In this document: positions 45,301 to 57,955 of the stretch, one piece after another
How the letters are laid out: each line of letters begins with the position of its first letter
Position numbering within the stretch: position 1 is the first letter of the stretch
Assembly (NCBI RefSeq): GCF_026151205.1
Contig: NC_087079.1
Location: 8,546,635 to 8,610,634 of the forward strand
From: Bolinopsis microptera
Taxonomy: Eukaryota; Ctenophora; Tentaculata; Lobata; Bolinopsidae
Reading direction: 5' to 3'
DNA length: 64,000 bases
Notes under the pieces: model-generated
Databases searched by the model: none
What the model saw: only the letters and a program-made list of their open reading frames with translations
What the model was told of the DNA's origin: nothing
Translations under genes and position numbers: made by a program

Positions 45301-47577
45301 ACCTAACAACAGTATTAGAAGCGGATAGTTTCTTCAGGAGGTTATCTACAGCAATGTTGGAGGGCGCGCACACCAGTACCTTCTCTCCACGTGCAACATG
45401 TTGTCGCACAACTTCAACTGAAATGAGAGTTTTAAACATTCAATTAACTGACTCTACTGGTGTAGTAACTTGAAAATGCTGCTGGCAGTAAAACTGAAAT
45501 TAAAGTATGAATTTGATTTGATTCACGATGTCAATCCTTCGCATCTCGCCGGTTGGTTGCGAGAAGCTTATTGGAAGCTTATCGGATGCGCGGCGCGGCC
45601 CAGTGGCAGTAGTGCATCGCGCTACAAGAATTTGATTCATTTTGGATTTTTGTGCGCTTATTGGTAAAACTACTGGTCAAACGTTTAGCCAAAACTTAAT
45701 CGATTTTAAATTTACTTAAAATAATTTACTTAAACCAGGCAATTTATTATTATATCTTTACCGATAGTTGTAGTTTTCCCGGTCCCGGGCGGGCCATGTA
45801 TAACCGCCATATCAGGTCTCTCTAAAGTAAGTTTAACAGCTTGTTTCTGACCGCTGTTTAAATCGTCATTGCAGTACGTCACCTGTTGGAGAGACTAAAG
45901 TAGAAATTCAAAACTTTCTGCTAAATGAAAACGGATCGATTTCTTGAGTAGGTATGGCACGTGATTGGACTCCTTTGAGCCAACCATCCTGTGACTGAAA
46001 CCAATCAATTACACATTTCTGTGACATTTCTTCAATACACACTGTATATTGTCAGACACTTTATAATTTATATCGCCATGCACGTTGTCGTTATATCGCC
46101 ATGTGATCCATTATAGATAGTACACTGTATATCGTCATATAGAGTGTGATTAGATTACCGCCACGTTTTCAGAGAGTTCACGGAGTTGGCCATTCTATTG
46201 ACATCTTTGCGAAGATTCGAAGATCGATAGAAACACTTACCGAGGCTTCGTTTGGATTTGTTGGTGCAGCTCTGATATCCTCCGATAGCAGTCTATCCAC
46301 CAAGTCACTTTCATTCTTCTCAATTATTTTCAAAGTACTGAAATTGAAGCTTTCAAAATCAGATACTATGGCCAGATTACTCAGTGAGCGTTGAAGACTA
46401 AAGGAGTCAGTTGTAAAGGTGTAAGAATACACCCTTCCTTTTGAACGGGGTTATCTAATGAACTTTGAAGGATATTAAACAAAAACAATAAATTTAACTT
46501 GAAACTTAGTGCCATCCTTTACAATATAAAACTCACGACAAGTATCTAGAGTAAGTAACTGAGTTTGTGAGTTTCAGAAGACTAACTCGACTCATTTGCA
46601 TCACATCATCTGAGAACTCTTCAAACGCCACACTTATGCTGTCTTTTCCTGTGACATTGTGTATTTATTGTTGAGTGTAAGAAAGCTTTTGGAATTCTGT
46701 CAGAACCAGAGCTCATGCTTGTATACTTCTTTTTATGGGAAAAACGTTTTAGAGTAATTTCAACAGCATTAGTTTGGAAGAAAATGTTAATCAGGGGCTA
46801 AGTATTTAGACAAATTGCCCCTCCTACATACCAACTTTACTGACGATACCCTCGCAGATAATAGTCAAGTCTTTGTGAGACAAGCCAGCTATATCTCCAG
46901 AAGAGAAGGAATGGTTTGGGAGATTTTCCCGAGTCAGTTTCAGGACTCTTCTTCCGTACAGACCTGAATTATGCTAAATGAGACGTCGCATATTAGGGAG
47001 AGGTAATTTCTATACAGTATGGAGAGGTAATTTCTATACAGCAGCTAATTTACTAATAGCTTTCTCTAAAATCAGCATAATCTTTCTGCACTCGTACGCG
47101 AATGGTCCTTTAAAGTCAAATGAACACAGCATTTAAAAGCGGACTGTACTTGAATTTTGGTTGCCATGGACCTATAAAGACCTGTTGCTATTGAAGCTGG
47201 GAATAGCTTCGTCACACATACACCCTCCTTTTCCAAGTCTTTTGCTGAGAGGATAAACAATTATTAGTTGTTATTGAGTCGTCAATTTAGTTGGTTCATT
47301 TTCAATCGTTCCATAATTTATTGAACATTTTGTTTCGACAAAACTTTCGGTTATTTCCGAAAAAGTGCCGAATTTGATCTGAATTCGTAATCCGTATGGA
47401 AATTTTCCGTACTCCAATGCTTGCAATCTAAGCAATTAAGAAAAAAAGGTCAAAACAAATGTAAGTTACTTTACCAGATTGGCCGTGGAGCAGGTCTCTA
47501 GATTGCTCAGTTTCCTCATCCTGCTCCAAACCAAGCAGCTCCCTCTGACTTTTAACAAACCGCTCCACTGTCAACAT
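39377..47577 (-). CDS. IGHMBP2: IGHMBP2/SMUBP2 DNA/RNA helicase, complete, 21 exons
   Basis: UPF1-like SF1B 5'-3' helicase linked in animals to ribosomes and translation. Exons: 47577-47475, 47244-47182, 46963-46832, 46648-46540, 46397-46241, 45882-45762, 45417-45253, 45131-44962, 44507-44367, 43868-43780, 43533-43445, 42445-42359, 42236-42111, 41820-41684, 41504-41414, 41287-41108, 40912-40754, 40478-40401, 40303-40157, 40001-39834, 39732-39377. The sum is 2,868 bases, 955 residues (human about 993). Motifs: FSSGDIAGL; Walker [23 protein letters not shown]; motif [68 protein letters not shown]. Then an R3H domain ([18 protein letters not shown]) and an AN1 zinc finger ([20 protein letters not shown]) with a basic tail. 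The exon 4 donor (GTCGTG) and exon 20 donor (39834 or 39826) are least certain; frame favours those given. Confidence 0.95.
41288..41413 (-). other. In-frame 126-bp intron of IGHMBP2 (exitron-like)
   Basis: Between motifs V and VI the genomic frame stays open through 42 extra codons. They are bounded by GAAATAG/GTGTGC and TTCGTAG/GTTTTTTG. Removing them joins GEIG to FLSESRRMN, exactly the spacing of the human protein (GEVGFLAEDRR), so this is an intron. Its length is a multiple of three with no stop, so retention would add 42 residues next to the ATPase motif VI. Confidence 0.85.
44691..44938. mobile_element. 248-bp MITE in an IGHMBP2 intron
   Basis: Terminal inverted repeats GCAACTTGTCAACATGCCAA / complement of TTGGCATATTGCCAAGTTGC, about 24 bases with two mismatches. 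Flanked by TAG on both sides (44688-44690 and 44939-44941), a 3-bp duplication as in PIF/Harbinger-type elements. The interior has repeated CGTGCGTCA words. No coding capacity. Confidence 0.75.
45516..45640 (+). repeat. Short GC-rich interspersed repeat, copy 3
   Basis: GATTCACGATGTCAATCCTT, GCATCTCGCCGGTTGGTTGC, GAGAAGC, GCGCGGCGCGGCCCAGT and GCATCGCGCTACAA in the same order as the copies near 19.5 and 20.4 kb. Lies in an IGHMBP2 intron, flanked on both sides by TTTGATTC-like sequence (about 45511-45518 and 45628-45637), a possible target duplication. Confidence 0.7.
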
Positions 47578-50500
47578 AGTACATTAGCTAATGGAGTGGT
47601 CTGAATTATGTTTTACGTTACTATTGGTAACTGGTAACAACTGGTTACTGGTTACTGGTTACTGGTTACTGGTTACTGGTTACTAGTTACTGGTTACTGG
47701 TTACTAACAATACAGGAAATTAATATGCTACAGACCTATTCAGTTCTTACAACTGGTATAATTGACAGTTTTGCTTAAGTGGGGTTAATTAAAGGAATGA
47801 TTTCACCCTCTCTCCCGAACTCAGCCTTATATTTTATATTTAATCTAATGCCATCTTTAACTTAAAGCATCAGCTGCCAACCATGCTGCACCAGATTACA
47901 ACAATTCAGGATTTCGGAGCCAATAAAGTTGAGGAACCAGCTTTACCGACAACAGGTTTTCAGACCGTTTATTTTCCTAATTTACCACCCACGCTGAACC
48001 TATTACTAAGGAATTTAGTGCGGTTTTAGTTTAACCATATTCGGGAGTGTGTGACATGTATCTAATTATATATCTAGATACTGGTGGCAAGGTGGACCAT
48101 ATTTTTCGGACACGCGCAGGGATTAGCCAACCAGCTTCTAGCGTTGGCCAACCAAAAATCAGAATAACTGTCACAGGTCAAGCGTTAGCCAATGAAAACC
48201 CAGTATTGCTATCACGTGTCAAAACACGTAATATCTGAAAGTGTTCAGATCCATTAATGACTAATATATTCGACAAGAAGTTCAAGGTAGTTTACCTGCA
48301 GCGAACAGGAAAGGATGGTATACACTACATATTAAAGGAAGTTTAAAGCGGAATTAACCGGATATTAAGCTGGTCTAGTCAGGTGCTTCCACTTCGTGTG
48401 ACCCCGGCGAGGTATTGGCGCTGTTTCATTATTCTAAGGGGGTGTTCTTCTTCAGTATAAACTTGTTGGCAAGGTTTGCGTTTGAGCTCTGAGGTCACCT
48501 CATATGTTAAAGAAAGGGACACACATCAGTGTCTGACTGACAGTCTCCCTGATACGTGTAACTGGAAATACTGCAGCTGCATTCATAGTAGGCTAACAGA
48601 GGTTAAATCCTCATCCTTCTATCTTACTATATTACATATTCATATAGTACGTGGCCCAGATCTTGATTCTTGACCTTTTAGACCCCCGTACCGTAAGCCA
48701 TTCAAAATGTAACTATTGTGTAATAATTACGCTAGCGTTAGAATCACCTCCCTGCAGCCCCCAAGGCTGGCTTCCGTAATATATGTACGATTATGATTCA
48801 TTATTTCTGGAGGATTCCTGCAGAATCACAATGCTGTGACAGGATCTCGATTGACGTATACTGATGGTTATCTTATTATCATTACATAATCCACCCAACC
48901 ATGATATCCTAACAAAGATAATGCATGACATCAGGTTAATATAGGTCATCATATTATCCTATTCTTGTCAAACAACCTTATCATTACACCATACCTGTAT
49001 GTGCATCTGTAAGCCGTATATATCTACTCTCCTTTATTATTTGCGCTATTCGGTGCTGTAATCTGTATTAGTATTATAAATATTGGATGAAATCACGTAT
49101 ATTAATCATCAGTATTAGCTATTCTTGTCAAACCACCCTATCATTACTCCTTATACAGTAAAATCCTGATTTACCGCGCCCAATTAACCTAAGCTATTTA
49201 ATTAACGCAAACCTTTATAACAATGAGCAGTTGTTGAGCATCAATCATCATGAACTTTACTACATGTTGTTATATTGAGTGACTCCGATTTCTTTTCAAC
49301 TCTTTAATCTTTAACTTCATAGCACCCTATGCTTGGTATTTGATATAACCATAAGAAACCATCTAAACATGGTACTTAAGATCTTACCTACCCAATTTGG
49401 ATAAGTTTTGGGTCTCAAAAATCAAAACTTTTGGCTCCATGATTTTGCGGAATATCCGCATTTGTACATACTCTTCTTTAGTATTTGCGTTAAACATTTT
49501 AATGTTACTCGTTTATTTTCTGATCCATGACTCAAGTGTCGAAGGCACAAAAGAGTCAAGGACAAGGGTTAGCGAACGAGGTTTTTTCCGTATGTGGTAG
49601 CTTGCGACCGTCGTACGTGCGTGGCGTATATACGTGCCCGCTCGCCAATATGTCGCCCACGTTTCTAACTAGACTGCACAAAGTATTTGTGAATTTAGTT
49701 AAAAAAGTCTAGCTGTTTTGTTCAACCGCTAAGTTCAGTAGAGTTTTCCAAAATTACTAGGTTACCACTTATTTTTCATTATCCACCAAGCAAGATTACA
49801 AGGGATTCCTGCCCTGTTAAAAGAAATTCCTTCCCTAGTGGAGTCTCTTAGTCTGCCGCCAACTCAGTGCAACGTAGAGGAAACTTTATTTAAATATATT
49901 TCGCCAGGATAGTTTAAATAGAATAATTTGCAAAAAAAGAGAAAAGACTTTGTTAATAGAACCTGCGGAGGTTGCATAGCGGTAATATAAAATAATCATT
50001 AAATCATTAAATATCATTCGAGATGATATAAATAGGACATTTACCGACCTTAATAACCGGGCTACAAACAAGTATTTTGGTAAAATAAACAAATATATGG
50101 GTCAATCGATGCCAGACTTAATGGTACGTTTTGATCATGCAAATTCGATTCAATCTAGATTATTCGACTGTTCCGACCCACCACTGGTTAAATAGCCACT
50201 GCGAGTGTCTTGCATCACCCGAGCCTAGTGCTCGCGTGTCCTAGTGCTCTCGTGTCCTAGTGCTCTCGTGTCCGGGTGTTCGTCCACAATCCACATATCT
50301 CAACCGGGAGTAGCCTCTCATTTACAGTACGAGTGTCATATGTTAGACATCAACGATTTTCTATCATTTTTTATTGATATTATCACGGTGACCCCATGGA
50401 TACAGACTTTCTTTACCTCGATTGTAAATCTTAAAGTAAATATTTAGCTCTCAGTGTCTTTCAAGTCCATAGTTGCCATTGAATGAAGTCAACGTTGTAG

Positions 50501-53011
50501 AAGTTACATAACTACATAAGTGGTGAGGAAAAATATTACATTTACACAGCGCATTTATCTTCTACTTATTATATTAAATACAATTTACACGTTTTAATTC
50601 AATTAAGATTATTCGACTGTTATCTTCTAGCTTATTATATTAAACATAATTTCGACGCTTTAATTCAATCTAGATTATTCGACTGTTCCGACCCGGGCCT
50701 GGAGGTCATTCGTCTTGCATCACCACTGGTTAAATCACCACTGGTTAAATAGCCGCTGCGAGTGTCTTGCATCACCCGAGCTGACTCGAGTCCCTTTTGT
50801 CATTATATTCCACGTTCACAATACGCTCCCCACATTATAATCAAGTTTTCTATTGCAAGGTCGAAATCGACTTTTTAATTGTTTCTACTTTCTAACGGAG
50901 TAATACTTTTCAGCTGTTATCAGCTGCTTTTGATCCCATCGCCGAATCGCTGTCACTCCGCCATATCTGCCTGCTTATAAATTTTAAAGAATGGGGTCCC
51001 CAGGTTGTATGGAATATGATAAAATACGCCATCACGGATCGGGAAATTAAGCGGCCATCCATGAAAGAAAAGCGGCCGCATTTATTGTTTTTGGTATGAA
51101 ACCGTCCTCCATAATCACTTATTTCTTGATTATGCAATATCCGTTACCATAGTCACATTGGGCTTGAATTAAGGTTTCAGTCTTAAGCGAATGGCAAACG
51201 AACCTTGGTTTTAGAATTTAGCAGAAACATGAGACTTGCTCGTATGTGATTCTAAGTAGTAACTGTAAGCAGTAAGCACTGCTGTGGGCAGAGCGAATAA
51301 AGCGAATAATAGTCTTTTTGATGTTGCATTTAGTCGCAAGAAAATAGGATGAATGTCGCATTTAGTCGCAAGACAGCGTGGTGAATGGGCGAACTTAGGA
51401 CTGGGCGGGGCATTACGTTGTACAAACATCATAGCCGGAGATAATTGTCTATTTTACCCGGTGTTATAACCAATATATCGGATATTGGTCGTAACGGAAC
51501 TACGTCCTTTAAACATGACTTCCATGAACCACCTGAAATCATTGAGTGGAAGCAATTAACAATACCATTATATATATTTCTCCGATCATCAATAATCTGA
51601 TATCTAGCCAAGCCGGATGGTACTGCAGTCATCACCGTTACACTACCTACATTAGTGTATGATTCATAGCCCGACTAGAAGTTTCCCCGGCACAATCCGC
51701 CTGGTATCACGCGGATATTGGTTCTTTTAATTGCCTCTGATTGTTAACAAACGGCAGGACATAATGAGTTGGCTAAGAGACAAACAGGCAGGATGATGTG
51801 AGTGAAATTAATCGGAGGTAACCTGGATACAGATGTGATCATACTTAGCTCTTAAACCACGGATCATTGATCAGTCGTCAGTAGTCAATACGTGGAACAC
51901 GAGGGTTTCTTTGTAAGTCTGAGGGCTTCTTTGTAAGTGTGATGATAAGACCTTGTTTAATGTATCATGCTATTGAGCAACCAACTATTTATTTTATTAT
52001 TTGCTATTATTCGACCGGTTAGTTGTCACGCGCACGCGTTAGTATTTTTCTATTTTACTTCTTTCTACTTCTAGCGCTTGGTCATAAACTTGATTATCTT
52101 ACAAACCAGTTTGATGTTCGACTTAACTGGATTCACCAAAGCCAAAGGCAAACGAGATAAAAATTAATTTATTAGGACAGACTTATTTGATTTGATTGTG
52201 GAATGAACTGGTTATGAGAAATTTGCGCACGTAGGTCGTACAGTGTACACCTGTTTTCCGAGGCACACCCGCACAGTTTTCGACTTATAACTTTATAATT
52301 ACCGAGTAGGTCCCTGATTTGTGGCGACCATTAGGCTGGCAATGTTTGGAAAAGATGATAAAGCAGGGCGTTGATCAGCCAAATTACGGGAGATTAATAA
52401 ATTAGCAAGCCAGCAGTTTCCGGTCTTCCCACGTGACCACGACCACTGTCTGTAACTGGCTGTCTGTCCTGTCGGCCTGACAACGCGCGCCACCTCATAA
52501 CCATTCACATCACATCGAGCATGTAGGGAGAGAGATGGTGGTAAAACTGGTTTAACCACTTTGAGCCAGAACCTGTATTATATATATAATATAGCAGGAG
52601 TAAGATAGCGAGCACGCGTGTGTGCTGTTGTGATGCAGGTTCCTAGCTCTCTAGGAGGAAGCTAAGATGCTCATTATCTCTAGATCTAATCCTTGTCTGT
52701 AGCAGCATCAGCCAATAGCACGGTGGTGCTGACCTCTAGTGACGGTATTTTCCCATCTTGGGGAACCCATTAGCGTCTATATTTGGACCAGAGCTCCGCG
52801 CTTGTGTTCATGTTACAACATCGGTTTCGGTACAAACAAGCCATTTCTCGAGAAAGCTTTTAAGTGTTTTTATCTCTTAGGTGTGAACGATTTCCTTATG
52901 ACTTTACTAATTTTTCGATCCTTTTTTAAAGAAACATTTGATTTATTGGTTTAAAATCGCCTTGTAATGGTGACCTGTATATCTAACTCCTTCCCGGTTT
53001 AGCTCGCTGCC
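47578..53011. other. Gene-free intergenic stretch
   Basis: No supportable gene. Contains a (GGTTACT)n microsatellite (47637-47706), three tandem copies of CCTAGTGCTCTCGTGT-like units (about 50222-50275), and a duplicated segment: ATTCAATCTAGATTATTCGA at about 50148 and 50663, and GGTTAAATAGCC at about 50187 and 50747. The region contains the divergent promoters of IGHMBP2 (left) and the MFS gene (right). A pyrimidine-rich TTCCCGGTTTAG just before 53003 looks like the acceptor of a 5' UTR intron. Confidence 0.6.
47637..47706. repeat. (GGTTACT)n microsatellite
   Basis: About nine consecutive 7-base units ACTGGTT / GGTTACT, one with a G-to-A change (ACTAGTT). Located just upstream of the IGHMBP2 start. 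Confidence 0.95.
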
Positions 53012-56000
53012 ATGGCAGCAGAGGCGAAGGCCCCGCTACTCACTGAGTCCCCCACCATCTCTCGGACTTCTTCAACAGAGGACTTACCAACACCACAGTC
53101 CTCCTTGTCAGAGGCCTTCCCTCCAGAAACAACCAAGGAGAGGCCCCCAATTGCCAGCTCGGATCCACCATCTTACTCCGAGATCGGGACAGAGGCACTC
53201 CTAGAAAACCCAGCAGCACTTTCATCAGCTGCCGAGGATATACCCACCTACGCAGAGGTGTTCCCATACACGGACCTTGAAGCTCCTCTGGAGAACCCCC
53301 TTCCTAGTGAAACTTATGGGAGTAAGAACAGTTTCTCCTCCCTTATCGGAGGAATCATCTCTCCGAACTCCGTGCAAGCCAAGAAGATCATTGTCACGGC
53401 AACCTTGATGCTAGCTGCCCAGTGCATGTTCTCCATCAGCATGGTGAATTCCGGATTCCTAGCTGTACATCTCACCGGACGTAACATCTCAGGGACTGTG
53501 TACGGCCTTGTCGGATCAGGTATGTTTATCGCTTTGAGCACATTTTGTACTTTTTGAACTGGGATATGCATAGAGGATGGCAATACCGACCGGATCAGTA
53601 GTATAAAATCCGGTTTACTGGGCAGTGGGCAAGCCCAGACCCGGATCTTGATGTAATTATTGTAAGTGTAACCCTTGTAACTCTTTTCTCTTGCAGCTCT
53701 TAAAATTCTTGTAACCCTTGTAACTCTTTTTTCTCTTGCAGCACTTAAAACTCTTGTTACACTTTTGTTACTTTAAAATATGATTTGACCGAGAGGTCGA
53801 GAGGAATAATTAGGCTCCTTCCCTTGCTTCACCTTTACGTCACAAACGATTAATAGCACAATTAGACATATCATACAACAGTGTGCAATTATGAATAAAA
53901 TTACTTCATAATTCTGATTTTTCTTAGGTTTAGAAGACATCAAATTAGGAACTGAGTTTAAATAATCATATACGACTAATTCTTTTGAGATGGTAGTAGA
54001 CACTGAAGTCTGAAGACTAATGAACCTTATGTTTAAGTCTACTAATTATGATTTAATAATTTTTCTTGTGGATTCATTCTTCAGAGTAACAAACGATTCT
54101 CTCAGAGTCGCAAACCCTGAGAGCAGATCCCTTGAGTAACTTAAAAACGGCGTTCTTTTATTAACAAACAATATCTTCATCAGGTGACGCGAAGCAGTAA
54201 GGAACTTCTTACGAATGATCCCACCTCAGTAACAAACGGTCCCATCTCAGTAAAACCCCTGAGTAACAAACGGTCCCCAAATAAGGAAAGGGCGTTAACA
54301 AACAATGCAGGGCGTGTGCAGTAACAAACAAACCGTTCTCAGTAACAATTTAACAAATTGTCCCAACTGCGTAACAAATGATCCCCTCAGTAAAAGATGA
54401 TTCGGATAAGATGGTAAATTTTCAACTTTTAATTTTGTAAATGCAGATCTGGGTCCGGCTGGACTAGATCCGGGCCGCACAGGACCGGATCAAAAATTGG
54501 CCGGCTCCCGGATTTCAGGTCGGCTCCTAGATATAATATTATTATATTAAAATTCTAAATCTTTTCACTAAAAAAACCAATCAGATCGAAGATTGATGAT
54601 ATATCCGAATATGTACATCATTTGGAAATTTATATTCACGATATTCTATTTCAGGTGTCGGTATAGGCTTCATCATCGCACCATTTCTGGGGATATTCAA
54701 TCGGTGAGTTTCATAATAAAATTAGTTGTCTGATTTTATATTAGCTTTGTTGGAAATTGCTAAAAATTTGACCCTAAAGAATGAGAGGGCTCAGGGCATG
54801 CCAAGAGGCGGCCAGGTGAAATGACAGAATGAAACATCAAATAATAACAAATACCTTAAAAACCCGACAATTTCAGATTACACTACAGTCGCGGCATCTC
54901 TCACCACAACATCCTGATGGGGATAATGTTGTGCAGCACCCTCCAGTGTCTCTGCTACGGAGTCTCTGACATGATATCCAGCAAACTGATCTTCTCAGCA
55001 GCTTCCATCCTCCTGAGGATCATATCCGGAGGGAACATGTACCTGGGCTGCATCACCACAGTTGAAGCCATCAGGACCTGGTTTCCAGACAACTTCCAGC
55101 TCGTCAGCAGTCTTGTCACCGGAACTGCTTCCTATGTTGGATACGGCACTTTCTCCCTCGTCGGAGCTATCTCCTACGAGGATCACGGCTACCATGCTCC
55201 TTATGTTATCCTAGGATTGTTCACCTTGGTCGCCATGGTCTTCTCTGGATTAATTCTCCCCCGCGACGACCTGCCCATCTCCGAATTCCAATCCTTGGAG
55301 GAGAAACCCGTTCCGGAACCAGAGGAAGAAAAGGATGGACGATCAGATTCACTCTCCCCACTGGTTTTCCTCCCAATCTCCGGGCAGTACCTGATCAATC
55401 TGGTCTCAGGATACTGCGTCATAACTTCAGTCATATTCCTGATGGAATGCTGTGATGTCTCCAACTCCAGGGCAAGCAGTCTGATATTCACCAACTTCTT
55501 GGCCACCGCTGCCGGCTTTCTCATAGCAGGTATTTATCATGATCGTAATAGTTGTAAGTTGAGTGGTTCGACAATTAATCATCGCAGTTTATTGATTAAA
55601 CTAAATTCTACGAGTTAAACTTAAAGGACTCTTTATTATAACTATAACGCTTTTCTTTAGGTTTCATCTCTCAACGAAGAGCGCTGAGCGAAACCACACA
55701 AGCTATAGTAGGATGCTGTCTTGTATTCATTGGCACTCTCCTCCTCTTCCCCTCCCCCTCTCTCCCCCTTCTCTACACCTCTACCCACTTCACCGGATAC
55801 TTCTCCATCTCTCTCCTAGGACTGGGAGACCCCCTGGTAACAAACGTGACTATCTCCAACATGGAGCGTATCCAGACTGTCCTGTGTGGGAGGCGACTCA
55901 CCGCTCAGCAGAAGAGCAGCATTGCATCCATCTGGCTGATTGGATGGGTGGGTGGCGTCAACTCTGGAATGTTCCTAGCAGGCATATTCCTGGATCACCT

Positions 56001-56160
56001 GACCTTCCTGCAGGGGGCCTGTGTCGTGGCTGGACTCTGCGTACTTGCTGCTTTCATCTTCGGGATCCTGAAACTCGCGTTTGGGATGGCTCTGAGAAGG
56101 TCTGCTGAGCAAGTCGAGCCGGAGTTGAGTGTGTCTAGTTGTGAGATCGAGTACGTTTAA
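53012..56160 (+). CDS. Major facilitator superfamily transporter, SLC18B1-like, four exons
   Basis: Multi-pass membrane transporter of 569 residues. Exons: 53012-53519, 54655-54703, 54877-55529, 55661-56160, all phases consistent. The first ~125 residues are a cytosolic Ser/Pro/Glu-rich tail with an acidic-dileucine-like EAKAPLLTE and a PPxY motif (DPPSYSE), which suggests sorting and ubiquitin-ligase (NEDD4-type) control. The MFS core begins at KKIIVTATLMLAAQCMFSIS. About twelve hydrophobic segments follow, with TM2-loop GIFNRLHYSRGISHHNILMG and a long charged central loop (EFQSLEEKPVPEPEEEKDGR) between the two halves. The second half has GLGDPLVTNVTISNMER. SLC18B1 exports polyamines into vesicles, but vertebrate SLC18B1 is shorter (about 456 residues) and the match is by general layout, so substrate is unknown. 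Start chosen at the ATG with context GCCATGG. Confidence 0.8.
53577..54529. mobile_element. Degenerate hAT-like element in MFS intron 1
   Basis: Left end ACCGACCGGATC with nearby TCCGG words; right end CCGGATTTCAGGTCGGCTCCTA. These resemble the TAGGAACCGACC ends and CCGGAT sub-terminal repeats of the element at 32658-34607. No intact target duplication. The interior has diverged repeats of AGTAACAAACGGTCCC-like units (54085-54395). Confidence 0.5.
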
Positions 56161-57068
56161 GTGACACACCAGACCTTATACATTGAACATGAAACATTTA
56201 ATCTGATACATTAGACGTAAATTATAGCATGTTTAATTTTGTTGAACTTTTTGAGCTGTTTTCTCTTATTAAAAGACTCGAGTAAGTGTAAAGTAAATAT
56301 TAAATTGCTGACATTTTAAGAGAAAAGCTGCTGCTGTGTAATTTGGTATTTTATGTGGTTTTTCATTTTATGGCTTGGATTCAGGAATGGCAAACGGTTA
56401 TATATAGATGTACGTTCCTGAAGTTTTTTATTGTTACCAAATTTACACAATATATTTGGAATATATAAAGATTCCGCCTTTCATCCTAATAATTATTTAT
56501 TATAAACTCTGTGAGTAAAGATGATGTATATAATTTTCTGAATAGTTATTTTTATGTAGCTTTGCATGGATAAGACTGTTATTTGAAACTATTTACTTTG
56601 AGTATTACCCCGAAGTTTTTCCGTGATCTGTGCGATACAACCCAGAGAAATATGCAAACTTTTTCAAGAATATGCTCTTCTTATTTTTCCAAGATTCAAA
56701 TTTCAAAAAATAGTTGAAAAGAATAGAAATCGTAGGGCATATATGATACTCAGCACGCTGAACTTATCAATGCTGATAATAATACGGATTAAACTTTCTC
56801 ATCATATAAATTAGAAAACTAGTTAATAGGACTCAATAAATCAGCCATTTCGGCAAACATCTTTTAGATCAAAAATTTTGTAACAATTTTGATCAAACAA
56901 GAATTTTGTTTAAAAACTCCATTTGGGCTGACAGTATCTTACATTATTAGGATGAATAGACTAATAAACAGGTTTGCCATTCCACTCGGGACCGTGCCAC
57001 TGATCCGTCATAGATATAGGAGCATAATCCATGAAGTGGGGGTGAGGGTGGGGGTCTGACTCGGAGTC
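56161..57068. other. Gene-free flank between the MFS gene and the LTR element
   Basis: 3' UTR and downstream DNA of the MFS gene, AT-rich. Nothing further recognised. Confidence 0.5.
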
Positions 57069-57072
57069 TGCG

Positions 57073-57515
57073 TGTTAGGTAATAGGATTGCATAATTATG
57101 ATTAAGATAATATGGAACAGGACACAGGTGTCTTGATCGTGACCTTTCGATCTAGGACCATAAGGGTCAGTTCATTCAACCATGCATTTAAGTGAACGCT
57201 CTGTGCTGTGCAAAATATACTGGAATTTTACCATTGGTTGACAACTAGGCGAGGTAGCCGTCCATTGGTTGTAAGTCATGTGACCTAGGTCACATGACCA
57301 TAGCAGGTGGACTAGGCCTCATTTAACCTCGGTCAGCTCGAGCACTAAACATTAGTGTGACGTCAGAATAGTTATTAAGATCGGCACGGCAGGTAATATA
57401 AAATACAGATGTTTCGTGTCGTAAAAGTTAGTTTTTAGTTTATTTTAAAACCACTTCTCCTAAACTGTTGTTTCCGTTGTTCCCAAAACAATACAAGAGA
57501 AGAACCCCGTTAACA
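57073..57515 (+). repeat. 5' LTR with recognisable promoter
   Basis: 443 bp. Seen in order: two inverted CCAAT boxes (ATTGG at 57233-57237 and 57264-57268), a perfect 24-bp palindrome (half-site GTCATGTGACCT, 57275-57298), a full CRE TGACGTCA (57358-57365) and a TATA box TATAAAA (57397-57403). The spacing is that of an RNA polymerase II promoter. Confidence 0.92.
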
Positions 57516-57516
57516 T

Positions 57517-57529
57517 TGGCGACGAGGAT
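57517..57529 (+). other. Primer-binding site, tRNA-Ser type
   Basis: TGGCGACGAGGAT lies one base after the 5' LTR. Its complement ends CCTCGTCGCCA, matching the 3' end of animal tRNA-Ser(GCU) (acceptor stem CCTCGTC, discriminator G, CCA). Confidence 0.8.
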
Positions 57530-57649
57530 TACGACCGACGTTGGGACATCTTGCTGCTGAAGGCTACAACAATTACGCCTTACTGCAGAATAAATGATGG
57601 AGAAAAGGTAACAACGGACAACTGAGATCCTGGTTCCAGATAAAAGGCC

Positions 57650-57955
57650 TTGCTAGTAGGTAACCCAGATAAAGTCCTTGCTGGGAGGTAACCCAGATAA
57701 AGTCCTTGCTGGGAGGTAACCCAGATAAAAGTCCTTGCTGGGAGGTAACCCAGATAAAGTCCTTGCTGGAAGGTAACCCAGATAAAAGTCCTTGCTGGGA
57801 GGTAACCCAGATAAAGTCCTTGCTGGAAGGTAACCCAGATAAAAGTCCTTGCTGGGAGGTAACCCAGATAAAGTCCTTGCTGGGAGGAAACCCAGATTTA
57901 GTCTTTACTGGGAGGTAACCCAGATATCAAGTCCTTGCTGGGAGGTAACCCAGAT
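57650..57955 (+). repeat. 28-29-bp tandem repeat behind the primer-binding site
   Basis: About eleven units of GGTAACCCAGATAAAGTCCT + TGCTGGGA, some with an extra A (AAAAGT) and some with TGGAAGG. Lies where a leader/packaging region is expected. Confidence 0.95.

Noticed and set aside
53577-54529. Intact hAT element in the MFS intron
   Set aside because: Ends resemble those of the 32.7-kb element but no matching 8-bp flanking duplication was found; listed only as degenerate.
57706-57918. 70-codon open frame with NPDKSPCWEVTQIKSLLEG repeats
   Set aside because: Translation of the 28-29-bp tandem repeat in the LTR-element leader.
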